Assembly (NCBI GenBank): GCA_030838245.1
Contig: JAUTXB010000263.1
Span: 1 to 8,126 of the forward strand
DNA: 8,126 nt
DNA from: Acidimicrobiaceae bacterium
Lineage (GTDB): Bacteria; Actinomycetota; Acidimicrobiia; Acidimicrobiales; RAAP-2
Direction: 5' to 3'
Below, in pieces: positions 1 through 5,076 of the stretch; the first letter of the stretch is position 1; every line of letters begins with the position of its first letter. Under the pieces are notes generated by a model. That model searched no databases and was not told where the DNA came from. It saw only the letters and a list, made by a program, of their open reading frames with translations. The translations under genes and the position numbers were made by a program.

Positions 1-714
1 AGCCGTGGAACCGAGGTCGAGAGCGGCCACGGGGCCGATCACGATGGTGCACGGCGCAGGGAGGTCGACGTCGCCCAGGCCGTCGAGCGTGGTGCGCTCG
101 GTGCGTTGTTTGTCCGTGGTCCCCCAGTGGACGACGGACACCGGCGTGTCAGCGGGGCGACCGCCTTCGATCAGCGCGTCGGCGATCCTGGCCCGATCGG
201 CCATGCCCATCATCACCACCAGCGTGCCGCCGGCTCTGGCCAATGCCTGCCAGTCGACCCCACCAGGAGCCGATGGGTCGCCGACGTGTCCGGTCACCAC
301 CGTGACCGACGTGGACAGTCCCCGATGGGTGACCGGGATCCCAGCCGCGGCCGGGGCGGCGAACGCCGAGGTGACGCCGGGCACGACCTCGTAGGGGATG
401 CCGGCGGCCCGCAACGCCTCGGCCTCCTCGCCACCTCGACCGAACAGGAAGGGATCGCCCCCCTTGAGCCGGACCACCTCTCGGCCCTGGCTGCCGTGCT
501 CCACGAGCAACGCATTGATATCGCTCTGTCGGCTGGGCTGGCCCGGCTTCTTCCCCACGTCGAGTCGCTCGGCGTCCGGGGGTGCGAGATCCAACAGGGA
601 ATGGGCGATCAACCGGTCGTAGACGACCACGTCGGCACGGGCCAGGAGGGCGGCGCCCCGGACGGTCACCAGCTCGGGGTCCCCGGGGCCGGCGCCCACC
701 AGGTACACCGTCAC
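1..714 (-). CDS. cobA: Uroporphyrinogen-III C-methyltransferase (SUMT), 3' end outside window
   Basis: Transfers two methyl groups from SAM to C2 and C7 of uroporphyrinogen III, giving precorrin-2 for sirohaem and cobalamin; cytosolic. The 238 visible residues cover nearly a whole SUMT domain. They show the N-terminal SAM-binding loop VYLVGAGPGDPELVT (residues 3-17), VVYDRL (30-35), VGKKPGQ (53-59), the signature VRLKGGDPFLFGRGGEE (81-97), VVPGVTSAFAAPAAAGIPVTHRG (110-132, cited by position) and VVTGH (139-143). The GTG start at 714 overlaps the hemC stop by 4 nt (GTGA), and a GGAG lies 8 nt upstream, so translational coupling with hemC is likely. No stop occurs before base 1. In many actinobacteria this domain is fused to a C-terminal uroporphyrinogen-III synthase (HemD), but the fusion point would lie outside the window and cannot be judged here. 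The family call is very secure; the symbol (cobA versus a cobA-hemD fusion, often named hemD) is less so. Confidence 0.95.
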   Translation of the reverse strand, partial: MTVYLVGAGPGDPELVTVRGAALLARADVVVYDRLIAHSLLDLAPPDAERLDVGKKPGQPSRQSDINALLVEHGSQGREVVRLKGGDPFLFGRGGEEAEALRAAGIPYEVVPGVTSAFAAPAAAGIPVTHRGLSTSVTVVTGHVGDPSAPGGVDWQALARAGGTLVVMMGMADRARIADALIEGGRPADTPVSVVHWGTTDKQRTERTTLDGLGDVDLPAPCTIVIGPVAALDLGSTA

Positions 715-1700
715 GGTGCTGGCTCCGGACTGCCGTTGCCGTCATGGTCGTCCCACCTCCCGAGCGACGTGCCCCCGCAGTCATCGAGCACGTAGCGAGC
801 CACGCCACGGCCCAGCTGCTCGGGATCGTTGCCCCGGGCGGTGTGGCGGAGCACCACCCGGCCATCTTCACTGGCCAGCACGCCGGTCAGCGCCAGGTCG
901 CTGTCGGCGGCCGCGGCCGCGGCCTCGGCGTAGGCCCCGACCGGCAACGTGCAGCTTCCCCCGAGCTCGGCCAGATACGCCCGCTCGGCGGTGACCGCCC
1001 GGCGGACGACAGTGTCGTCGATGCCGGCTAGCAGGGCCCTGGTCTGTTGGTCATCGGCCCGGCACTCGACGGCCAACGCACCTTGCCCGACTTGGGGCAC
1101 CATCAACATCTGGTCGAGCACCTGGGTCACGACCCCGTCGGGAGGCACCCAGCCCAACCGGTCCACCGCCGCTTTGGCCACGACCACGGCGACCACGTTC
1201 CCCTGGCCGGCGGCGGCCAGCCGTGTCCCAAGATTTCCCCGGAGGTCGGTGAAGGTGAGATCGGGCCGGAGGTTGGCCAGCTGGGTGCGTCGGCGCACCG
1301 ATCCCGTGGCCACGGTGGAACCAGTGGGTAGGTCATCCAACCTCCCGCCGACCAGCAGGTCCCGAGGATCGGCCCGTTCGGGGAACGCAGCCAGTACCAG
1401 GCTTTCGGGCGAGAGCCCCGGCGCGGCCGGCAGGTCCTTGGCCGAGTGCACGGCGGCGTCGGCCTCGCCGGCCAAGACGGCCGCCTGGACCTCCTTTACG
1501 AAGACCCCTTGGCCTCCCAGGGAGTGCAGCGGGGAATCGGTGATGCGGTCACCGGTCGTCTCCACGGTGACCAGGGTCACCGTGGACGCGGCGTTCGAAC
1601 CCCGGTGCCTGGCGGTCAACAGATCCGCCACCCGATGGGCCTGCCACAGGGCCAGCGGCGATCCGCGAGTAGCCAGCCGAAGCTGCGGGCCGGTGGTCAC
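711..1700 (-). CDS. hemC: Hydroxymethylbilane synthase (porphobilinogen deaminase)
   Basis: Polymerises four porphobilinogen molecules into hydroxymethylbilane in the cytosol, the step after HemB in tetrapyrrole synthesis. The 329-aa product has the family signatures in order: LATRGSPLALWQA (9-21), FVKEVQAAVL (67-76), VHSAKDLP with the catalytic Asp at 89 (E. coli Asp84 equivalent), TGSVRRRTQL (132-141), DLRGNLGTR (152-160) and GQGALAVECR (205-214). LGGSCTLPVGAY (246-257) carries Cys250, expected to bind the dipyrromethane cofactor. It is slightly longer than the usual ~310 aa because of an acidic, Gly/Pro-rich tail after about residue 306. The GTG start is 4 nt after the hemA stop codon with no good Shine-Dalgarno, suggesting reinitiation or coupling from hemA. 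The stop overlaps the next gene by 4 nt. Identification is secure. Confidence 0.97.
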   Translation of the reverse strand: MTTGPQLRLATRGSPLALWQAHRVADLLTARHRGSNAASTVTLVTVETTGDRITDSPLHSLGGQGVFVKEVQAAVLAGEADAAVHSAKDLPAAPGLSPESLVLAAFPERADPRDLLVGGRLDDLPTGSTVATGSVRRRTQLANLRPDLTFTDLRGNLGTRLAAAGQGNVVAVVVAKAAVDRLGWVPPDGVVTQVLDQMLMVPQVGQGALAVECRADDQQTRALLAGIDDTVVRRAVTAERAYLAELGGSCTLPVGAYAEAAAAAADSDLALTGVLASEDGRVVLRHTARGNDPEQLGRGVARYVLDDCGGTSLGRWDDHDGNGSPEPAP

Positions 1701-1704
1701 GGTG

Positions 1705-2988
1705 CTACAGGTCGAACAGGGCCCGGAGGGCCTCGACCAGGCGCTCGCCCCGGGGCGTGCCCGCGGCGTCCTTCACCGCCACCGTCGGCTCGTGCAACAG
1801 CTTGGCCACCGTCGACCGGGTCACCGCGTCCACCTGGCTCCACTGCTCCTCGGTCAGCTCGGACAACTTGGACCGGTGCCGCTCGAGCTCGGAGCGGCGC
1901 ACCTCTTCGGCGCGCGAACGGAGGGCGGAGACGACGGGAGCCGCTCCCCGGGCCCGCGCCGCGACCCGGTAGCGCTCCAGCTGATCGGCCACGATCTCCT
2001 GGGCTTGGGCCAGCTCGCCCTGGCGACCGGAAAGTGCTCCCTCGACCGCGGCCCGGAGGGCATCCATGTCGAGCAGGGTGACACCGGGCAGCGATGCGGC
2101 CGCCGGCTCCACGTTCCTCGGGACGCCCAGGTCCACCACGACCAGCGGATCGCCGGATTGGCGACGGGACAGCGCCGACTCGAGCACGGACATCTCGATG
2201 ATCGGGTGGGTGGTGGCCACCGAGGTGAACACCACATCAGCTCTGGCCAGTTCCTCGGGGACCGTGGCCATCGAGCCCACCCGGCTCCGAGCGGCGAGCT
2301 CGGCCGGTAGTCCGGCGACCAGCTCGGCGGCCCGCGCCGAGGTGCGATTGACCACCACCAACTCGGTCGGCTCATGCGAGGCCATGGCCCGCATGACCCC
2401 TTCTCCCATCTCGCCCGCCCCCACCACCAAGACCCGGCACCCGGTCAGGCCGCCCTCGCGACGGTTGGCGGCCAGGGCCACGGCGCCGTTGGACAGTGAG
2501 GTGATGCCGCGGGCGATGGCCGTCTCCGATCGGACCCGCTTCCCCGTCTCGACGGCGTGTCGGAACAACGACCCGAGCACCGGGCCCGAAGCCCGCTCTC
2601 GCTGGGCCCGTTCCCAGGCCCGGCGGACCTGCCCGAGGACCTCGGACTCACCCAGCACGGCCGAGTCCAAGCCAGAGGCAACGGTGAAGATGTGGTCGGC
2701 CACGTCATCGTCGAAGCGGGTGATCAGATGGTCGGTCAAGGCCTCGACCGGCAGGCCGGCGATGGCGGCGAAGAACTCCTGGAGCTCGGCTACGCCGTCG
2801 TGAAACCGCTCGACCACGGCGTAGACCTCGGTGCGCAGGCAGGTCGAGAGGACGACCGCCTCGGACAGGTTCGCCCGGTCGCGCAGCATGCCGAGCGCTT
2901 TGGGTAGGGCGTTCTCGCCCACCGCCACCTGCTCGAGCAGGTCGAGCGGGGCCTGGCGCTGCTCGAGACCTACGACAACGACGGACAC
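1705..2988 (-). CDS. hemA: Glutamyl-tRNA reductase
   Basis: Reduces glutamyl-tRNA(Glu) with NADPH to glutamate-1-semialdehyde, the first committed and usually regulated step of C5 tetrapyrrole synthesis. With the GTG start at 2988 the protein is 427 aa. The catalytic Cys falls at residue 50 (VVLSTCLRTEVYA) and the conserved His at 99 (DHIFTVASGLDS), matching canonical family numbering. LGESEVLGQV (112-121) follows. The NADPH domain has VLVVGAGEMG (186-195) and VVNRTSARAAELV (211-223), then VVVDLGVPRNVEP (282-294). A C-terminal helical dimerisation domain runs from about 350 to 427. The frame stays open to an ATG at 3081, but those extra 31 residues do not resemble a GluTR N-terminus and overlap a structured leader. 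An AAGGAG at 3001-3006 supports the GTG. Two conserved spots deviate: the usual NHRTAP-like motif reads EQRQAP (8-13), and the usual Asn after the catalytic Cys is Leu51. Identification is secure. Confidence 0.96.
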   Translation of the reverse strand: MSVVVVGLEQRQAPLDLLEQVAVGENALPKALGMLRDRANLSEAVVLSTCLRTEVYAVVERFHDGVAELQEFFAAIAGLPVEALTDHLITRFDDDVADHIFTVASGLDSAVLGESEVLGQVRRAWERAQRERASGPVLGSLFRHAVETGKRVRSETAIARGITSLSNGAVALAANRREGGLTGCRVLVVGAGEMGEGVMRAMASHEPTELVVVNRTSARAAELVAGLPAELAARSRVGSMATVPEELARADVVFTSVATTHPIIEMSVLESALSRRQSGDPLVVVDLGVPRNVEPAAASLPGVTLLDMDALRAAVEGALSGRQGELAQAQEIVADQLERYRVAARARGAAPVVSALRSRAEEVRRSELERHRSKLSELTEEQWSQVDAVTRSTVAKLLHEPTVAVKDAAGTPRGERLVEALRALFDL

Positions 2989-3000
2989 TGCTGTGGGTGA

Positions 3001-3006
3001 CTCCTT
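3001..3006 (-). promoter_or_regulatory. Shine-Dalgarno deciding the hemA start
   Basis: On the minus strand this reads AAGGAG, 12 nt before the GTG at 2988. The spacing is a little long, but it is the only good ribosome-binding site near a start codon in this frame, and it fits the conserved beginning of GluTR (SVVVVGL). It argues against the upstream ATG at 3081. Confidence 0.65.
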
Positions 3007-3089
3007 GGTCGCTCTGGCGATCGCCGGCACCCAGGTGGGTGGACTGCAACCGACCACCAAGCATGCCGGTCCTTGCCACAAATCGCCAG
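3001..3089 (-). promoter_or_regulatory. Candidate structured leader of hemA (nested inverted repeats over the SD)
   Basis: The 123-nt gap between rex and hemA can fold as RNA. An outer 8-bp perfect stem pairs CTGGCGAT (3089-3082) with ATCGCCAG (3021-3014). An inner 6-bp stem pairs CCGGCA (3069-3064) with TGCCGG (3029-3024). An apical GGTGG (3058-3054) can pair with either of two CCACC copies (3042-3038 or 3038-3034). A competing pairing joins CTTGGT (3061-3056) to ACCAAG (3009-3004), which overlaps the hemA Shine-Dalgarno at 3006-3001 and would break the apical stem. Mutually exclusive pairings near a ribosome-binding site are typical of translational switches, but I do not recognise a known riboswitch class. 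The element could also be an attenuator, a protein-binding site or chance folding in GC-rich DNA. Confidence 0.4.
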
Positions 3090-3111
3090 TCGCAGGGCGC
3101 CGCCGGCCCCC

Positions 3112-3879
3112 TCAGGTCCCGGTCAGGCCGATGGACCGGATGGACGGCATGCCCTGGTCCTCGGACGCACCGCCCAGTCGAGCCTGGTAGAAGCTCATGA
3201 CCTGGAGCTCGATGGACAGGTCCACGTAGCGGAGGAGGACCTCGGGCGGGACGGCCAACACGGTGGGGGCGAAGTTCAACAGGGAGCGCACCCCCGCTCC
3301 GACCAGCAGGTCGCCGACGCTCTGAGCCGCGGAGGCCGGGGTGGCGATCACCCCGATGGACAGGCTCGTCTCGGTGGCCACCGCCTCGAGCTCGTCGATA
3401 TGGCGCACGGTGACGTCGCCGATCCGCTCCCCCACCACGGCGGGGTCGACGTCGAGCAGGGCAGCCACGGTGAACCCCCTGGTGGTGAATCCTCGGGAGT
3501 TGGCCAGGGCCCGACCCAGGTTGCCGATCCCGGCGATGACCACCGGCCACACCTGGTCGAGCCCGAGCTCCCGGTCGATCTGCTCGATGAGGAAGGCGGC
3601 GTCGTAGCCCGAGCCACGGGTCCCGAACGAGCCCAGCAGGGACAGGTCCTTGCGCACCTTGGCCGCGTTGATCCGAGCCGAGGCGGCCAACTGTTCCGAG
3701 GACACCGTGGCGTTGCCCGAGCGGAGGAGCTCCTCGAGGATCCGCTGGTACACGGGAAGCCGAACCACCGTGGCCTCGGGGATCCGGCGCTCACCGGTGG
3801 ACTCCGGGCGGCCCGAATCGTCAGGCGGGGTCGAGCTCGGGCTGGCCGGCTTGGCGGAAGGGTCGACGGGATTGGCCAC
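3112..3879 (-). CDS. rex: Redox-sensing transcriptional repressor Rex
   Basis: Homodimeric repressor that binds DNA when NADH/NAD+ is low and releases it on binding NADH; in Streptomyces it controls cydABCD, nuoA-N and its own rex-hemACD operon. The 255-aa protein has an N-terminal winged helix (about 33-90) with IPEATVVRLPVYQRIL (33-48), the recognition-helix region INAAKVRKDLSLLGSFGTRG (70-89) and GYD (91-93). The Rossmann domain has AGIGNLGRAL (116-125) and LLDVDP (141-146). The C-terminal domain-swapped helix region is DLSIELQVMSFYQARL (220-235). The first 32 residues are a Pro/Ser-rich, probably disordered extension. No in-frame start lies between them and IPEA, and a -10 box sits 8 nt before this GTG, so the extension is probably real. 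The gene lies 123 nt upstream of hemA in the same direction and is probably co-transcribed with it. Identification is very secure. Confidence 0.96.
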   Translation of the reverse strand: MANPVDPSAKPASPSSTPPDDSGRPESTGERRIPEATVVRLPVYQRILEELLRSGNATVSSEQLAASARINAAKVRKDLSLLGSFGTRGSGYDAAFLIEQIDRELGLDQVWPVVIAGIGNLGRALANSRGFTTRGFTVAALLDVDPAVVGERIGDVTVRHIDELEAVATETSLSIGVIATPASAAQSVGDLLVGAGVRSLLNFAPTVLAVPPEVLLRYVDLSIELQVMSFYQARLGGASEDQGMPSIRSIGLTGT

Positions 3880-3887
3880 TGCGCCGG

Positions 3888-3893
3888 ATCGTA
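3888..3893 (-). promoter_or_regulatory. Candidate -10 box of a leaderless rex promoter
   Basis: The minus strand reads TACGAT, 8 nt before the rex GTG at 3879, which would place the transcription start at or one base before the start codon. No Shine-Dalgarno is visible upstream of that GTG, consistent with a leaderless mRNA, which is common in actinobacteria. No good -35 box is seen. Inference from sequence only. Confidence 0.4.
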
Positions 3894-3908
3894 CCGAGGG
3901 AGGCTCGG
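3894..3908. repeat. 15-bp inverted repeat abutting the rex -10 box
   Basis: CCGAG and CTCGG form perfect 5-bp arms around a 5-bp centre, immediately upstream of the TACGAT box and hence in the -10/-35 spacer. The position would suit an operator. It does not match the known Rex operator (TTGTGA-N6-TCACAA). On the minus strand the T-rich tract precedes rather than follows the arms, so it is not an ordinary terminator for the upstream DUF62 gene. Confidence 0.35.
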
Positions 3909-3936
3909 AAAGGAAAACGAGGACGGGCCCCGATGC

Positions 3937-4767
3937 TCAGCCCACCACCCGCACCCGTACCTCGGTGCCCGAAACGGCCCCGCCCAAGGCCGAGGCAGCC
4001 GAGGCCCGGTCGAGGGCGAGGGCATGGTGACCATTGGCGTCGAGGACCACGCCGAGCTCGTCTGGGGCGAGCGATGAGAAGGCCGAGACCCGGCGAGCCC
4101 GGGCTCGGTGGCCGCCATGCGACCCCCCCAGCTCGACCATCATCGTCGCCCCCAGCACCACCCCCGCTTCTTCCCAAATATGGACGGGTCCGGCCAGTTG
4201 GACGTTCCCGTAGCCATCCACCCAGGACACCGACGTGGTCACGACACCATCGGTCACCGACACCTCGGCCCGGCCATCGGGAAGCGCCACCAGCGTGGCG
4301 ACGTCGGCCGGCCCGCCCAGGGCCTCGGGAGAACCCCCACCCACCAGGTGGGCAGCGGCGGGGGCGAAGACGTCTCGGCCGTCGAAGGTGGACACCCCCT
4401 CGAGGACCACCGCCCGCCGGGGTCCCCCGAGCAGATCGGCGGCGGGGAGCAGGAGCCCGTTGTCGGGGCCGACCAACCAGTGCGGACCGACCTCGATTCC
4501 CACCTCGACGGCCACGCCCCGGCGCTCCGAGCCGACACCGGGGTCGACGACGGCGAGTACCACGCCCGCGCCCAGGTGGGGGACGGACCGCTCCAAGACC
4601 CGGGCGGCTGCGACCACGCCGAAGCTGGGAACCTGGTGGGTAAGGTCGATGACCGGCACGCCAGGCACCAGTCGCTGGATGACGGCATGGACTACGCCGA
4701 CGAATTCATCCACCAGCCCGTAATCGGACAGGAAGAAGATGGCCGGCGCCGGGTGGCCCGGGGCCAT
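3937..4767 (-). CDS. SAM hydroxide adenosyltransferase family protein (DUF62), variant active site
   Basis: Members of this fluorinase/chlorinase-related family hydrolyse S-adenosylmethionine to adenosine and methionine. The 276-aa length is typical. Visible motifs are FFLSDYGLVDEFVG (11-24) with Asp15, VIDLTHQVP (39-47), LAVVDPGVGSERRGVAV (71-87), GPDNGLL (100-106), STFDGRDVFAPAAAHL (126-141) and DGYGNVQL (184-191). Compared with the Asp-Arg-His triad described for the Pyrococcus horikoshii enzyme (Asp68, Arg75, His127), Asp75 and Arg82 are present. The position of the His in the usual TFHGRD motif is Asp129 here, read directly from codon GAC. The C-terminal NSxGxxEIAVN-like region is also divergent (DANGHHALALDR, 243-254). 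The ATG at 4767 lies 14 nt after the HTH gene stop, so the two genes are probably one operon; no strong ribosome-binding site is visible. The family is secure; whether SAM hydrolysis is retained is uncertain. Confidence 0.88.
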   Translation of the reverse strand: MAPGHPAPAIFFLSDYGLVDEFVGVVHAVIQRLVPGVPVIDLTHQVPSFGVVAAARVLERSVPHLGAGVVLAVVDPGVGSERRGVAVEVGIEVGPHWLVGPDNGLLLPAADLLGGPRRAVVLEGVSTFDGRDVFAPAAAHLVGGGSPEALGGPADVATLVALPDGRAEVSVTDGVVTTSVSWVDGYGNVQLAGPVHIWEEAGVVLGATMMVELGGSHGGHRARARRVSAFSSLAPDELGVVLDANGHHALALDRASAASALGGAVSGTEVRVRVVG

Positions 4768-4781
4768 ACGCGGCGCCAGGA

Positions 4782-4973
4782 TCAGCCGGCTTTGGTGTAC
4801 TGCCCGGTCAGATACCGGTTGAGGTCGTCCTCTCGTATCCGGAACGACTTGCCGATCCGAACTGCGGGCAGGCCGCCCGTGTTGATCAGCCGATAAACGG
4901 TCATGTTGGAGACCCGGAGGTTGGCCGCCACCTCAGTGACGGTCAGGAACCGGGCGCTCGCGCTGTCTTCCAT
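4782..4973 (-). CDS. Small excisionase/MerR-type helix-turn-helix DNA-binding protein
   Basis: The 63-aa protein is almost entirely one HTH_17-type DNA-binding domain: FLTVTEVAANLRVSNMTVYR (9-28) for the helix-turn-helix, then LINTGGLPAVRIGKSFRI (29-46) for the wing and REDDLNRYL (47-55) for the last helix. Such proteins are annotated as excisionase family but are vertically inherited in actinobacteria; mycobacteria keep a similar short protein beside proC (Rv0500A). No integrase, attachment site or other mobile-element sign is present, so a prophage role is unlikely. The ATG at 4973 was chosen because it matches the start of the domain and is preceded by GGAGGGAG (4991-4984) at a 10-nt gap. 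The frame is open to 5162 upstream, but those residues are unlike the family and overlap the divergent gene. It is probably the first gene of an operon with DUF62. The domain is secure; its target genes are unknown. Confidence 0.88.
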   Translation of the reverse strand: MEDSASARFLTVTEVAANLRVSNMTVYRLINTGGLPAVRIGKSFRIREDDLNRYLTGQYTKAG

Positions 4974-5000
4974 TGGTGTCTCACTCCCTCCGCTGGGGCG

Positions 5001-5006
5001 ACTGTA
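5001..5006 (-). promoter_or_regulatory. Candidate -10 box for the HTH-DUF62 operon
   Basis: The minus strand reads TACAGT in the divergent intergenic region. A start about 7 nt downstream (A at 4994) would give a leader of roughly 21 nt containing the GGAGGGAG ribosome-binding site. No convincing -35 is seen. A small palindrome, CCAC-T-GTGG on the plus strand (5009-5017), lies just upstream of the box and could be an operator half-turn. Confidence 0.4.
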
Positions 5007-5065
5007 CGCCACTGTGGTTGGTGGGGAAAGTGAGAATTGGGAGCCGTTCGGCCCGATCGCGGTGC

Positions 5066-5069
5066 GGAG
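5066..5069 (+). promoter_or_regulatory. Shine-Dalgarno deciding the DUF2079 gene start
   Basis: GGAG lies 7 nt before the ATG at 5077. The in-frame alternatives are weaker: an ATG at 4903 would run antisense through the HTH gene, and an ATG at 5101 has no good ribosome-binding site. Confidence 0.6.
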
Positions 5070-5076
5070 CGAGATT

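Noticed and set aside
1580..1605. T-arm-like GGGTTCGAAC sequence on the minus strand suggesting a tRNA
   Set aside because: It lies within hemC codons 33-40 and has no acceptor, D or anticodon arms around it.
949..2310. Long plus-strand frame opposite hemC and hemA
   Set aside because: It is a high-GC shadow of the real genes: no family motifs, Arg/Ser/Pro-rich, and crosses two well-identified genes.
2989..3081. HemA extended to an ATG at 3081
   Set aside because: The extra 31 residues are unlike GluTR, the catalytic Cys numbering fits the GTG at 2988 (Cys50), and the region holds inverted repeats and a Shine-Dalgarno.
3060..3095. TTTGTGGCAAGG on the minus strand as a possible Rex operator half-site
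   Set aside because: There is no matching TCACAA arm at the required spacing, so it does not form the palindrome Rex needs.
4768..4781. Tiny bS22/AURKAIP1-like basic ribosomal peptide gene expected after the HTH gene by analogy with mycobacteria
   Set aside because: Only 14 nt separate the HTH and DUF62 genes, and no short Lys/Arg-rich frame was seen nearby.
4782..4973. Excisionase gene as a sign of a prophage or integrative element
   Set aside because: No integrase, attachment repeats, phage genes or compositional break are present, and similar proteins are vertically conserved beside proC in actinobacteria.
4903..5076. Longer version of the DUF2079 gene starting at 4903
   Set aside because: It would run antisense through the HTH gene, adds residues unlike the family, and ignores the GGAG-ATG at 5066-5079.
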